Positions 19,440 through 32,882 of a DNA stretch of 64,000 bases are shown here, in pieces (position 1 is the first letter of the stretch; each line of letters starts with the position of its first letter). A program made the position numbers and the translations under genes. Origin of the DNA: Saccharina japonica (taxonomy: Eukaryota > Sar > Phaeophyceae > Laminariales > Laminariaceae); NCBI GenBank assembly GCA_008828725.1, contig MEHQ01003271.1:30975-94974 (forward strand). Reading direction: 5' to 3'. The notes beneath the pieces are model-generated. The model saw only the letters and a program-made list of their open reading frames with translations, made no database searches and was not told the DNA's origin.

Positions 19440-22400
19440 TCGATGTTCACTCGACTGCGATCGCGGCACAATGACGGCAATCCCGACAAATCGATAGCAT
19501 CGCGGTATGGCAGCCCTAGCACACCCGGAAATACTACGGTACTCGCAATGATCAGGACAGCAAAATAACACGTCGGAATTAGGCACTAGTGTATTGAAAC
19601 ACCTCAGTACTGTTCGGAACGGCTACCGAGAACGGCGGTAATTTGATGACATACTTGTTCGGTAACAAAATACCTCGGTAGAGGCAAGGATGGCAATGGA
19701 AATCGGCGGTAATTTGACGGGAAACTTGTACGGTGACGATAAACCTCGGCATTGAGTGATATGGTAACGAAACACAGCAGTTGCGGCAAAAGTTAGATGG
19801 TATCCGCGGTCATTCGACAGTATTGACGGTTGAAAGACAACACCCGCGATGAGTCCACGACCACCACGGCAACCCGTCTTCAACATGACGATTAACGTGG
19901 TAACACAACGACGCCCGCAATAGTCGCGAGATTGATGGTTTTGTTTCTATCTGGTACCACTTTCGCCGGGAATATAGGCTCTTTTCGATGTTCCTATCAA
20001 ACCCCAAACGTGTGTTATATTCCCAGGAAAAATGGTACCACGTTTGGCTTCCCTAGGTTTAGGTTTTATTTTTTTGTCTGGGGGTGTTTTGAATAGGTTA
20101 TCGACGTTCAAGCTCGTGATACATGTCGTTTCCCTCTATTGGCCTCATTGTGTAATGGGCACTAACCACAAACAGATATACCCTGTCAGTTTTCACTCTA
20201 AAATGGGTACAGCCTGGAATCGAGTAAAACCCCCACCGAACGAGCCACACGATTGGCCACAAACAAATTATATCCGTTCTTGAGAGATGGTGTCCCGGGT
20301 ACACTTGTTAATGTCTTCTATGCTTTGATTTGGACAGTACTTGGTCTTTTGTTGTGCTCAACCACTAACCTATGTCGTGCCTTGTTTTTCACTGCGTCTG
20401 CGGCCGTTCATTTGCTGTTTCGTTTTCTTCTAAGCTCTTCAACAATCCACTTGAACTGTATTTAATCATTCTACGCACCTAGATACGTACGTTGACGGTA
20501 AACGGATGGAGTGGCGATAACGAGACACATAATTTTACCTAGGCGAGCTTTAATTAAAAAATCGCCCAGCACACTTCGCCCAAGAACTGGAGGTTACGGT
20601 TAACGGGCGTTCCATAGGCAGCACAATTTTGACTAGTAGCAAAAACTCATCGTTACATGGTCGGGAGGGTAGTGAAAAACGGTGGTAATGCGACGGTAAA
20701 GGAGTTTGAAAATGATAAACCTGGATAGAAATCGGGGCGGAATTATTAAACGCGTTACATCATCGTACAGATGTCAGGTAACGATAAAGCCTTGTAGAGG
20801 TCAGGACGGTAATGCAAAACAGCGTTAGTTATACGGTGAACTTGTCTGGCGACGACAATCGTACGTAATGGTAGATATTGTAATGAACTAACCGGCGGCA
20901 ATGACCGGAACTAACCGCAAAAACAGTAACTCCACGGTGATCCCGGTAAAATTACGGCAATCGCGACGAATCGACAGCATCGCGGTATAACAGCGGTAAC
21001 ATGACGATACACCCGGAAATACGACGGTACTCGCAATGATCAGGACAGCAATATGACACGTCGTATGTAAGCGCTACATTTGTAGGGCCTTGAAACACCT
21101 CAGTACTGTTCGGAACGGCTACCGGGAACGGCGGTAATTTGATGACATACTTGTTCGGTAACAAAATACCTCGGTAGAGGCAAGGATGGCAATGGAAAAT
21201 GGCGGTAATTTGACGGGAAACTTGTACAGTGGCGATAAACCTCGGCATTGAGTGGTATGGTAACGAAACACAGCAATAACGGCGAATGTTAGACGGGTGC
21301 ACGCGGTCATTCGACGGAATTGGCGGTTATAAGACCAAATCACGTGATCAGTTGCCGACAACCACGGCAACCCGTCTTCAATATGACGATGAACGCGGTA
21401 TTACAACGATGCTCACAATAGTTTTGATGTTAGTGGAAAATACCGGGAACTTAATCACAAACACGGTCGGCATCGATCCACTCCCTCTTCGGCACTCTAT
21501 GGAAACACAGCAGCAGTGGGGGGCATTGAATAGTAAACGCGGTAATTCGACGGTAATCGTGGGAAAACCATGGAAAACGCGGAAGTTGGAGGGAAACTGG
21601 GGCCATACATCGGTAATACTCCGTACGACGATACCCGCGCTTATTCGCCCGTAGCCGCGGCAATGTGGCCATTTTTATTGCAGTAAGACAGTTATCGCGA
21701 GGGGCGTACAACATAAAAACTCGGCGATTTCAAAATCTCAGTAATCAGTTTAACGGGCGCGAGACAGGAAACGAGAACGTGGAGAGTGTTAAAACAAATT
21801 GCGCGATAGGGCGACAAACGCGGAAATACGACCGTTGTCGCAATGGTCGGCATGTTAATGAAAAACATCAGTTTTTTTAAGGAAAAAATGTTCGGTGACA
21901 ACACACGTCGGGAATGGTCGGCTCAGAAGTGGAACGTATCGGTAGCAACGGGACGTTGACGGTGAACGCGGTAATTTGAAGGTAATCACTGTAGAACAAC
22001 ATTACATGCTGTATCGTTCGACGACGATCACGGTAATACGACGGTAACCTGTCGCTACACGCGGCAACTTGGCGGTGATCGCTAAGGCTGTGAGTTGGGT
22101 AGACGTCACGGCTACTCTAGTTATTGGTTGGGTGTGCCAACTGACGTCTCCATGTTTAGCATATAGTAGCAACATAAAACTAATTAGTAAGCCACAAAGG
22201 CGCCTGTCTGGTAAAAAAACGAGGAAATCCGCAAATTACCGCACGCAACTAAATTGAAAGATCGAGGCAACCACTGCAAAACCTAGTCGGCGGTCTATAG
22301 TCAGCCAAATAAATGCGTCAGAAAGCTAGCAAGCGTTGTAGTTCGACAGCAATCACGGCACAACAATATCAGATGCGGTATTTCAACCGTAATCCCGGTA
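19440..22400 (+). repeat. Diffuse CGGTAAT repeat field, copy A
   Basis: Dozens of degenerate copies of CGGTAAT, ACGGTAAT and CGGCAAT, spaced by about 10-30 bp and often alternating with CGCGG, TTCGACGG or ATACGACGG. Reading frames run along stretches of it but share no conserved product. The same motif fills 25200-26700 and 31135-31600, and occurs in reverse complement (ATTACCG) at 47935-48010 and 48640-49640. Confidence 0.65.
20040..20465. other. Unique insert inside duplication A
   Basis: Part of the block present only in copy A; it lacks the CGGTAAT motif. No product recognised. Confidence 0.4.
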
Positions 22401-22439
22401 ATGCAACGATATATCACACCACCGGTGGACAGGCTACAT

Positions 22440-23510
22440 ATTAATATATTTAGTAGAATATAGATTTACGAGAGTTACGATGGATGCTCGTGTTTATACA
22501 GTCCGAACCTGCCCCTAGGGGTCGTTCTATTACCCACGATCTCGAGCTATGTATGCCGTCGTCGGAGACTAGCGCAGGGCAACGAGTTCGGTACGATATG
22601 TGCCATAGCAACCTGCAGCGGATACAAGAGTCTAACGGAAGGTAGGGACAGGTTAGGTGAGTTAGGTAGGCTGTACGCTGTTGAGTTCCCGCACGGGTCC
22701 GGTACTTGCTGAGGCTTCCCATACCGCAATACAAAACACATCAATGATACCACGTTAAAGAACGACGACGATGGGAAGCACGTTGCGAGATCAACAGGAA
22801 ACCATCAGATTTTGATGTCGTTCATATACCGAAGTTTGTGTAGTGTACGACGTACCGAATGTCATCTAGGAAACTCAGCCTGCACCATAAGTCCCGTGTC
22901 TTGCGATATATGTCGTGTATTTTACAGGAGGCTGCTATCTCAGGATACTACTTTTGTAATGCGAATACCTATACTTCCCGAAAATAAAAAGACAATCTTA
23001 GCATTTTTTCGCGATTTCGGAACCGATGAGCGAATATTCAGATTGTAAAACATTGCAGAATTTGATCGCATGAGGCAAGCGGTTCTTGTGAACAAATCTA
23101 AATGAAGCGATTGTCCATATTAGCCGAGATAAAGAAGGGGTGTAACCGTACAGTATAGTTGCCACCGACACTACAAGAAAAAAAAGTTTGAATCGGCTTT
23201 AGCCCGGGATTCCATCAAAACCCAGCTCTTCGTATTTTAGTTTTTTTTAATACCGCACGCCGACGGCGATCATTTTCACTTTGGTTGAGAAAAAAGAAGT
23301 CGTCGATTGTCGGTTCAAACGTCACAAAACCACGGAGTATGTCGTGAGTGTTCTTGACAAGGTGTATTCTTCGTTCAACGAATATCGTGTTTTACAGTGC
23401 TACTACGAGTATTAATACTACGGAAGCAAAGGGGAAATTGCTTCGTTGAGAATGATAGCACTAACGGTAGGCGACCAAACAGACGAAACGACACGAAACG
23501 AACTAAATGA
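22440..23510. other. Conserved non-repetitive part of segment A
   Basis: Almost identical to 26707-27780. It has no credible gene; frames of 60-95 codons on both strands are unrelated to anything I recognise. Confidence 0.4.
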
Positions 23511-23512
23511 AA

Positions 23513-23745
23513 TAAAACCAAACCAAACCAGACCAGACCAAACCAAACCAAGCCAAAGCAAAGCAAAGCAAACCAACCCAAACAAAGTCAAACCATATAT
23601 AGCAAAACCAAACTTAATCAAATCGAGATGAACAAAACGGGACGAAACGGAATCATACACCAAATAAAATCGAACCAAACACAACGACACGATTCGACAC
23701 AAATCCAAACCAAACCGAAATTAAACAAAACAAAGCAACCCTTCT
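23513..23745 (+). repeat. AAACC pentanucleotide array and its flank, copy A
   Basis: An imperfect (AAACC)n array with AGACC, AAGCC and AAAGC variants, decaying into Lys/Asn/Thr-coding sequence. It is followed within about 20 bp by GCGGCAACAAACACCTATCA, a word that recurs next to other AAACC arrays (32315, and inverted at about 44745 and 46745). Confidence 0.8.
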
Positions 23746-24367
23746 TTGCGGCAACAAACACCTATCACTACGGTATGCCCGTAATCAAAATGAGTGGTCA
23801 TTAAGTTTTACCAGTATACTCAGTATAGTAACAAAACAGTTATTGTATTGACGAACCCAATATTGGTGATTTTTTATTGCAAGTACGAGCACAGGAAACA
23901 CGCGTGATTGTGAACCACACCTAGGAACAGCCGACTTTCCTAATTGAGAATAACCTTTCCGATGAGAATGAAAATCGGTTTTATTATTTTGTTATTGTTC
24001 AAGAGTTGTATTTCGCTCGCGATCAAAATTTAACCTAGAAAATGTGTTCCTCGATGTTAGGTATCGATCCACGGAAAACAAAATGAATCAACCTTGACAG
24101 GCTCGAAAAATCGAGAATTTAAGGGAATTTGCATTTATGAGCGAGGTAGCTCGCCCATAAATCCAGGTTTTCTGGGATCTTTGATATCTTGAGACTGCCG
24201 ATGCCGATTTCGTATTTCGTTTTTGTCATCGACGGGTGTCACCACTGACAAAAGCTTACAGTGAAAAATATGTCTGTGAGGGAAGCACATCTCTTACAAT
24301 TAAAAAAACAATATTTTCGATTTTCATTCTCATCGGAAAGGCTATTCTCAATAAGGAAAATCGGCTG

Positions 24368-24385
24368 TTTAGGGTTAGGGTTAGA
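24368..24385 (+). repeat. Telomere-like tract (TTTAGGGTTAGGGTTAG)
   Basis: Two and a half perfect TTAGGG units, present identically in copy B at 28631-28648. Confidence 0.7.
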
Positions 24386-25073
24386 AATATGAAACAAGCA
24401 GGCGTTTTTTGCACAAAACATTAACTTGACTTTCATTTTTTAATTTAAACGAACCTCAGAAAAAGCACGAAAGGTGTACTCAATTTGGAAATTCCACAGA
24501 GGGTAACAAATCAACAACGCTCGCGCGGCTCAGTATCTATATTTTGAGACAACATCACGAAAATCCGAAACACGTTCTTCGATAGTAACGACCCGGTGTC
24601 GTCGAATAAGTTTTTCTCTTTTTCCTAAAAAACAAAAACAGCAAAAAAATAAAAATTAAGACGGCAAGTCTTTTGATCCCGTTAGTATCGCCGGGCTTTC
24701 GGTTCTAAATTTCCATGGGTGTAATGGAAATTTCCGGTTTTTTCATTCTTATATTTGCCAACACAAAATTCCAAGTTGTGAATGCTATATATGTACTCGT
24801 AAGCATTCCTCATGTGTTGCCCATATGTTAAACTTCAAATTCTGGGAACAATATACTGGTTGTAAAAATATTTCATGTTTCTCCTGTCTTTCTTGGAAAA
24901 CAGAAGAAGATGAAAATCTGGCGACAAAAACTCCGATAAATAAGACCCTCTAAACCAGGAAATTGAACGGAGCGGGAAAAAAGTCAGGCCCCCTCTTCTA
25001 GGCCGTTTCCTATTTGGTACGATTTCTCTTCAGATTTATATTTTTCGATTTAAAAAACGAAAGCATCTGCTTC

Positions 25074-25074
25074 N
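25074..25074. other. Assembly gap (single N) between duplicated segments
   Basis: The end of copy A is joined directly to the start of copy B. Copy A lacks its right flank and copy B its left flank, the pattern expected from two overlapping contigs that were not merged. Confidence 0.95.
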
Positions 25075-28000
25075 CTGGGTGGGTACGCGGAAGGATCAAT
25101 ATCCCAGCGCACCGATTTCGTTCCGAGATTGATGGTTTTGTTTCTACCTGATCCACTTTGGCCGGAAACAGAAGCTCTTTTCGATGTTCACTCGACTGCG
25201 ATCGCGGCACAATGACGGCAATCCCGACAAATCGATAGCATCGCGGTATGGCAGCCGTAGCATGACGATACACCCGGAAATACTACGGTACTCGCAATGA
25301 TCAGGACAGCAATATAACACGTCGGAATTAGGCACTAGTGTACATTTGTAGGGCCTTGAAATATCTCGGTACGGGTCGGAACAGCAATCGACGACGGCGG
25401 TATTTGATGATATACTTGTTCGGTAACAAAATACCTCGGTAGAGGCAAGGATGGCAATGAGAATCGGCGGTAATTTGACGGGAAACTTGTACGGTGACGA
25501 TAAATCTCGGCTTTGAGTGGTATGGTAATGAAACACAGCTGTTACGGCGAAAGTTAGACGGGTATACGCGGTCATTCGACGGAATTGGCGGTTATAAGAC
25601 CAAACCACGTGATCAGTTGCCGACAACCACGGCAACTCGCCTTCAATATGACGATGAACGCGGTATTACAACGATGCTCGCAGTAGTTTTGATGTTAGTG
25701 GAAAACACCGGGAATTTTATCACAAATATGTTCGGCACCGGTCCACTCGCTCTTTGGCACACTTTTGAAACACAGCAGCAGTGGGGGGCATTGAACAGTA
25801 AACGCGGTAATTCGACGGTAATCGTGGGAAAACCATGGAAAACGCGGATGTTGGAGGGAAACTGCGGTCATACATCGGTAATAATCCGTACGACGATACC
25901 CGCGCTTATTCGCCCGTAGTCGCGGCAATGTGGCCATTTTTATGGCAGTAAGACAGTTATCGCGAGGAGCGTACAACATAAAAACTCGGCGATTTCAAAA
26001 TCTCAGTAATCAGTTTAACGGGCGCGAGACAGGAAACGAGAACGTGGAGAGAGTGTTAAAACAAAGTGCGCAATAGGGCGACAAACGCGGAAATACGACC
26101 GTTGTCGCAATGGTCGGCATGTTAATGAAAAACATCAGTTTTTTTAAGGAAAAAATGTTCCGTGACAACACACGTCGGGAATGGTCGGCTCAGAAGTGGA
26201 ACGTATCGGTAGCAACGGGACGTAGACGGTGAACGCGGTAATTTGAAGGTAATCACTGTAGAACAACATTACATGCTGTATCGTTCGACGACGATCAAGG
26301 TAATACGACGGTAACCTGTCGCTACACGCGGCAACTTGGCGGTGATCGTTAAGGCTGTGAGTTGGGTAGACGTCACGGCTACTCTAGCTATTGGTTGGGT
26401 GTGCCAACTGACGTCTCCATGTTTAGCATATAGTAGCAACATAAAACTAATTAGTAAGCCACAAAGGCGCCTGTCTGGTAAAAAAACGAGGAAATCCGCA
26501 AATTACCGCACGCAACTAAATTGAAAGATCGAGGCAACCACTGCAAAACCTAGTCGGCGGTCTATAGTCCGCCAAATAAATGCGTCAGAAAGCTAGCAAG
26601 CGTTGTAGTTCGACAGCAATCACGGCACAACAATATCAGATGCGGTATTTCAACCGTAATCCCGGTAATGCAACGATATATCACACCACCGGTGGACAGG
26701 CTACATATTAATATATTTAGTAGAATATAGATTTACGAGAGTTACGATGGATGCTCGTGTTTATACAGTCCGAACCTGCCCCTAGGGGTCGTTCTATTAC
26801 CCACGATCTCGAGCTATGTATGCCGTCGTCGGAGACTAGCGCAGGGCAACGAGTTCGGTACGATATGTGCCATAGCAACCTGCAGCGGATACAAGAGTCT
26901 AACGGAAGGTAGGGACAGGTTAGGTGAGTTAGGTAGGCTGTACGCTGTTGAGTTCCCGCACGGGTCCGGTACTTGCTGAGGCTTCCCATACCGCAATACA
27001 AAACACATCAATGATACCACGTTAAAGAACGACGACGATGGGAAGCACGTTGCGAGATCAACAGGAAACCATCAGATTTTGATGTCGTTCATATACCGAA
27101 GTTTGTGTAGTGTACGACGTACCGAATGTCATCTAGGACACTCAGCCTGCACCATAAGTCCCGTGTCTTGCGATATATGTCGTGTATTTTACAGGAGGCT
27201 GCTATCTCAGGATACTACTTTTGTAATGCGAATACCTATACTTCCCGAAAATAAAAAGACAATCTTAGCATTTTTTCGCGATTTCGGAACCGATGAGCGA
27301 ATATTCAGATTGTAATCCATTGCAGAATTTGATCGCATGAGGCAAGCGGTTCTTGTGAACAAATCTAAATGAAGCGATTGTCCATATTAGCCGAGATAAA
27401 GAAGGGGTGTAACCGTACAGTATAGTTGCCGCCGACACTACAAGAAAAAAAAGTTTGAATCGGCTTTAGCCCGGGATTCCATCAAAACCCAGCTCTTCGT
27501 ATTTTAGTTTTTTTTAATACCGCACGCCGACGGCGATCATTTTCGCTTTGGTTGAGAAAAAAGAAGTCGTCGATTGTCGGTTCAAACATCACAAAACCAC
27601 GGAGTATGTCGTGAGTGTTCTTGACAAGGTATATTCTTCGTTCAACGAATATCGTGTTTTACAGTGCTACTACGAGTATTAATACTACGGAAGCAAAGGG
27701 GAAATTGCTTCGTTGAGAATGATAGCACTAACGGTAGGCGACCAAACAGACGAAACGACACGAAACGAACTAAATGAAATGAAACCAAACCAAACCAGAC
27801 CAAACCAAACCAAGCCAAAGCGAAGCAAAGCAAACCAACCCAAACAAAGTCAAACCATATATAGCAAAACCAAACTTAATCAAATCGAGATGAACAAAAC
27901 GGGACGAAACGGAATCATACACCAAATAAAATCGAACCAAACACAACGACACGATTCGACACAAATCCAAACCAAACCGAAATTAAACAAAACAAAGCAA

Positions 28001-29337
28001 CCCTTCTTTGCGGCAACAAACACCTATCACTACGGTATGCCCGTAATCAAAATGAGTGGTCATTAAATCTTTACCAGTATACTCAGTATAGCAACAAAAC
28101 AGTTATTGTATTGACGAACCCAATATTGGTGAATTTTTATTGCAAGTACGAGCACAGGAAACACGCGTGATTGTGAACCACACCTAGGAACAGCCGACTT
28201 TCCAAATTGAGAATAGCCTTTCCGATGAGAATGAAAATCGGTTTTATTATTTTGTTATTGTTCAAGAGTTGTATTTCGCTCGCGATCAAAATTTAACCTA
28301 GAAAATATGTTCCTCGATGTTAGGTATCGATCCACGGAAAACAAAATGAATCAACCTTGACAGGCTCGAAAAATCGAGGATTTAAGGGAATTTGCATTTA
28401 TGAGCGAGGTACCTCGCCCATAAATCCAGGTTTTCTGGGATCTTCGATATCTTGAGACTGCCGATGCCGATTTCGTATTTCGTTTTTGTCATCGACGGGT
28501 GTCACCACTGACAATAGCTTACAGTGAAAAATATGTCTGTGAGGGAAGCACATCTCTTGCAATTAAAAAAACAATATTTTCGATTTTCATTCTCATCGGA
28601 AAGGCTATTCTCAATAAGGAAAATCGGCTGTTTAGGGTTAGGGTTAGAAATATGAAACAAACAGGCGTTTTTTGCACAAAACATTAACTTGACTTTCATT
28701 TTTTAATTTAAACGAACCTCAGAAAAAGCACGAAAGGTGTACTCAATTTGGAAATTCCACAGAGGGTAACAAATCAACAACGCTCGCGCGGCTCAGTATC
28801 TATATTTTGAGACAACATCACGAAAATCCGAAACACGTTCTTCGATAGTAACGACCCGGTGTCGTCGAATAAGTTTTTCTCTTTTTCCTAAAAAACAAAA
28901 ACAGCAAAAAAATAAAAATTAAGACGGCAAGTCTTTTGATCCCGTTAGTATCGCCGGGCTTTCGGTTCTAAATTTCCATGGGTGTAATGGAAATTTCAGG
29001 TTTTTTCATTCTTATATTTGCCAACACAAAATTCCAAGTTTGTGAATGCTATATATGTACTCGTAAGCATTCCTCATGTGTTGCCCATATGTTAAACTTC
29101 AAATTCTGGAAACAATATACTGGTTGTAAAAATATTTCATGTTTCTCCTGTCTTTCTTGGAAAACCGAAGAAGATGAAAATCTGGCGACAAAAACTCCGA
29201 TAAATAAGACCCTCTAAACCAGGAAATTGAACGGAGCGGAAAAAAAGTCAGGCCCCCTCTTCTAGGCCGTTTCCTATTTGGTACGATTTCTCTTCAGATT
29301 TATATTTTTCGATTTAAAAAACGAAAGCATCTGCTTC
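25075..29337. repeat. Segmental duplication B
   Basis: Counterpart of 19336-25073, about 1.48 kb shorter. The offset falls from 5740 at the start to about 4263 at the end. In copy A the extra block is flanked by two direct repeats of about 300 bp (about 19480-19800 and 20965-21290), so B can be derived from A by recombination between them. B holds its own CGGTAAT field (25200-26700), AAACC array (27782-28015) and telomere-like tract (28631-28648). No gene is supported. Confidence 0.85.
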
Positions 29338-29500
29338 TTTCTGCAGTCCGATTGTACAAAAGCTGACCTGCGTTATTTCGATTTGAGAATGCGATGGCGC
29401 AAGTCGTCAGATTTTGGCCTACAACCCGAAGACTGGGGTCATCAGAATTTCGAACCGCAAAATGGCATGGTCTCTAAATTCAAGATGTTATCCACAAGAA

Positions 29501-29536
29501 AGCAGCAGCAGCAGTAGCAGCAGCAGCAGTAGCAGA
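29501..29536 (+). repeat. CAG trinucleotide repeat
   Basis: An (AGC)n run with two TAG interruptions; it reads as poly-Ser in one frame. No supported gene around it. Confidence 0.9.
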
Positions 29537-29704
29537 ACGATCGATGAGTTCGATGGTGGCACAGCGACGTTACTTCGCGCCCGACGCGCAGCCGGCGATC
29601 GGCGCATCTCTCCGTCGCCAGACTAAAGTCGGCTCGCGCGGGCTCGGGCCTAGAAACGAAGGGAAGGGCACTCGGCGCGCTCCTCTCCGTACTCGTAGAC
29701 TTTA
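29537..29704. other. GC-rich non-coding patch
   Basis: GC-rich with several GGCGCG-type words. No gene recognised. Confidence 0.35.
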
Positions 29705-29735
29705 CAGCAGCAGTAGCAGCAGCAGCAGTCAGTCA

Positions 29736-29778
<43 letters not shown>

Positions 29779-29779
29779 A
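29705..29779 (+). repeat. CAG run passing into a (CAGT)n tetranucleotide array
   Basis: CAG units, then about 14 copies of CAGT with one CTGT. It reads as Ser/Gln/Val in all forward frames. Confidence 0.9.
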
Positions 29780-30955
29780 ACTTACTGGGCGCGGATGCTT
29801 CGTTGTGTCAAAATGCAAAATACCAAGACAGGTCGACTCGACCGCACTCGGCAAATCGCCGCCAGACCAGAGGCAGCCAGCGTGGTATCGGACGCTTGGG
29901 TCCTACGCCCAGTGCAGCGCACTCGGCGCGACTCTTCGGAGCGCCAGACCATAGCAACAACAGTTGGTCTCGAGGTTTGCTCGAACTTTCTAATACGTAC
30001 AACTCATCACATAGGACGACTGTTTCGATTTTCGATGGGTCGCTGAAAACTCGATCAGACCATAATCTGAAGCTCAAAACCCGAACCGCATAGGAAACGG
30101 CCTCAGCAAAACAAACAGGAAAATCACGTAAACAAAATACAGAAGATCAGGAAAACATTTTTTCTTAGGTGATGAAGTGCGATTATTATTCCTACCTGAT
30201 ATTTGTTGAAAACGAACAAAGCACAAAATAAAACGTTTGCGCAGAACGACGACTTAAGGACCACGCGGTATCTCCAGTACTCGCAGCTGCCGTATTCCAA
30301 CACTGTATAAAAACCAAACCTAAAAGAAAAGCATTTTTTGCGGCAACACGCACGTATCACTGCTGTCTGTCCGTAATTATAAGGAACAATAGTTCACTGA
30401 TAATCGTACCTGGTATCGAAAAACAAAACATTCCTTGCAGTTCGGAACCATCATAATGGCGCCGTTTCCGGCCAGTTATTATTACAAGTATGAACACAAG
30501 AAACACTCTGTAGACCACGTAGTGCACATAAAACATTGGCTACTACTTTTAGAAAACATTTTTCAATTTTTTCCTCATTTTATTGAAAAATCAAATAAAT
30601 CCTGAAAAAGCGAAAACGCAGGAGACACTTCCTAAATCAGGAAATATTAAAGAGGGGGTAACAAAGGAGGAAATATCACCCGGTTCACCAGTCATCGTTT
30701 GGGACGAAATCACGGAACATGTTCGAAAAAAGTAGGATACAGTATGAAGTGTAACGGAGAGCGAAACATCAGGACTTCTCTTAAAAAAATAAAAAAACAA
30801 GGAGGAAAAAAAACCCGAGAAATTCCAACCATCTAATTGCTCGTACTCACAGCTGACGTATTTTTGTAATGGTATACAAACTCCGACAAACGTTTTTCGA
30901 TCATTTCGGGCGACTATAAACACGCGGCGGAGCCGCGTGGCTGCCCTTGCCGACC
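29780..30955. other. Non-coding stretch with fragments of the CAGGAAAA repeat family
   Basis: Contains GCGGCAACACGCACGTATCA at about 30340, the word that flanks AAACC arrays elsewhere. It also has CCTAAATCAGGAAATATTAAAG at about 30631 with GAGGGGGTAACAAAG, which reappears inverted at 44385-44480 and 46380-46475. No gene is supported. Confidence 0.5.
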
Positions 30956-30968
30956 TCGTCCCCCCCAA

Positions 30969-31030
30969 AGGGTTGGTATTCGGGTTGGGATTCGGGTTAG
31001 GGTTAGGGTTGGGGGTAGGGTTAGGGGTAT
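30969..31030 (+). repeat. Telomere-like (GGGTTA)n tract, degenerate
   Basis: About nine units of GGGTTA, GGGTTG and GGGATTC, including GGGTTAGGGTTAGGGTT. It is the longest telomere-like stretch in the window. It is interstitial, since ordinary repeat DNA continues on both sides. Confidence 0.75.
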
Positions 31031-31134
31031 GTCTGGGTTTGGCTTGGTCTGGGTCGACGGGCAAGGTAGAAATTAACCACGCACAGCCTGCACAAAACGT
31101 TTTTGCAGGTTACTCCTGCACATACATAGGGCGC

Positions 31135-31600
31135 GTCGTTATTCGACGGTGGTCGTGGTGATACGACGGGAATATGATGGCACGCGGTAGTACGACTGGA
31201 ATATGACTAAAAACGCAGAAAACACTTTGAGGGTAATCGCAATGTTCGGGACGAAAGTGGAAAACATCGGCAATATGACGGGAAACTTGCTCGGTGACGA
31301 CACACCTCGGAAGTGGTCAACTTGGAAGCGGAAGACATCGGTAGTACGGGAGGTAAAAGCTGAAAACGGCAATTCGACGAGAACCGCGGTTACACGGCAG
31401 TACACATGACAATTCTACGGTACACGCCAATCCGAAGGTACTCACGGTATGACGAGGAGGGTATTCTAGCGGTAATCCGACGGCGTTCTCGGTAAAAGGA
31501 CCGTAGACGCAGTTATTCAACGGCAATATCGGTAAAAGGACGGTACGCGCGATAATTCGACGATAATCAAGGTACAGTACGACGGCATATCGCACCACCG
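31135..31600 (+). repeat. CGGTAAT repeat field, small block
   Basis: Same motif as at 19440-22400 (ACGGTAAT, GACGGCGTTC, CGGTAAAAGGACGGTA). It includes the pair GTAAAAGGACCGTAGACGC and GTAAAAGGACGGTACGCGC about 38 bp apart. It ends in words shared with 22415-22470 (ATATCGCACCACCGGTG), so it is a diverged member of the same family. Confidence 0.65.
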
Positions 31601-32054
31601 GTGATAAAGCTACGGCAAAAAAAGTGTTTTGGTATTTTGAGAGATTCACTATAGATGCCAGCGGACCTGTGTCTACACGGCCATAGCGTGCCCCTCACGG
31701 CTATCCTAATGCGCGCGCCCAATACTGTCAGAGGTTTGCCATACAGCAGTGCAGGACACATCTATGGTACCGGTACTTATGAAGGGAACGGCGATTTTGA
31801 ATGTCAGGTTGCAAGACTACCAGGGAAATAATAAAGTATGGGATCGTTACACCGGCTCGGACGAAGTTAGTGAAGAACATCCCGATTACCATTCAGACGA
31901 GAGACCCAGCCTAGACCAAGTTTGCTGTGGATTCAAGTAGCTGTAGTATGCCTGGCATAAAACGGGAGACTGGCACTACTGTACTACTACTACCGTCGTA
32001 GTGGGTGAAAGAGAAGCGAAGGAAAAAGTGCGTAGGTCACATCAACAGGAGGCC
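31601..32054. other. Non-coding stretch
   Basis: Diverged relative of about 22440-22760 (same order of short words, such as GAGATTCACTATAGATG and GGTTTGCCATAC). No gene. Confidence 0.35.
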
Positions 32055-32215
32055 AAGCAGACCAAACAAAAGCAAACCAAACCCAACCCAACCAAACCAA
32101 ACCGAATCAGACCAAACCCAACCAAACCAAACCAAACCAAACCAAACCAAACCAAACCAAACCAAACCAAACCAAACCAAACCAAACCAAACCAAACCAA
32201 ACCAACCAACAAACA
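32055..32215 (+). repeat. AAACC pentanucleotide array, nearly perfect
   Basis: About 20 uninterrupted AAACC units from about 32110, with degenerate units before. Thr/Lys/Pro/Asn (plus) and Val/Trp/Phe/Gly (minus) frames are artefacts. GCGGCAACAACCATGTATCA follows at 32317. Confidence 0.95.
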
Positions 32216-32882
32216 ACCACACACACACACAAAACAAACCAACCAACCCCCCAACCAACAAACCGAAATGAAGCCAAACTGAAACAAAACACATTAAAAT
32301 AAGGCACTCTTCTTCGCGGCAACAACCATGTATCACGACATTCGTACACATAAGGAACGATAATATGTAAGTACGAATACCAAACGGTCCGTATATTTAC
32401 GAACATACTTTTGGTATCCGGATTATGTAATGCTGCTTGTTATACTGGCATAGTCCACTACAGTAGCTTGCTGTTGCTATTATACGAGTACAGGAATGTC
32501 GTTGTAAAGCACCCAAAACATATCTTTAAAATGAACGTGGGGTTAATGTCAAATAACTTTTGCATGATTTTCCTCTTTTTCTTCCGAAAATACACCTAGA
32601 AAACACAGGATACAAGGAAACATTTCTAAATCAGGAAAACCTTGGCAAGAGAGAAACACAGAAACGGGAACCAGGAACGCCTGCGTAGCATTCGTTTTTT
32701 GGGGAAAACCCAAAACCAGGACAAACAGGAAATTTAGGGCCAGACGTTCGTCGGCAACCCTTGTTCTCGGACGATCTTTCCCTTGATGTTCCTCTCTAGT
32801 TCTATAGTTGAGCAAGAACACGGAAGACAGGAAAATTTTCCAAAACCAGATACTTTAGGCAAAACATCAGGAACGCTTCGTA
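32216..32882. other. CAGGAAAA-family dispersed repeat region
   Basis: Short (ACACAC) and (CCAACCAA) runs, then sequence rich in CAGGAAAA, AATCAGGAAAA and ACACAGGA words. The same words occur at 6780-6970, 24890-24960, 42160-42420, 43850-44100, 45860-46080 and 59400-59960. Confidence 0.5.

Larger units (their letters stand above)
19336..25073. repeat. Segmental duplication A (partner 25075-29337)
   Basis: 5.7-kb segment. Its start (CTGGGTGGGTACGCGGAAGG) recurs right after the N at 25074, and its end (GAAAGCATCTGCTTC) recurs at about 29324-29338. The sequence is nearly identical to copy B in 21400-25070. Copy A alone carries about 1.48 kb (within about 19580-21080) absent from copy B. No gene is supported; short frames conserved between the copies simply reflect high DNA identity. 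Confidence 0.85.

Noticed and set aside
32001..32406. Thr/Lys/Pro-rich and Val/Trp/Phe/Gly-rich frames
   Set aside because: Direct translation of the AAACC array on either strand.
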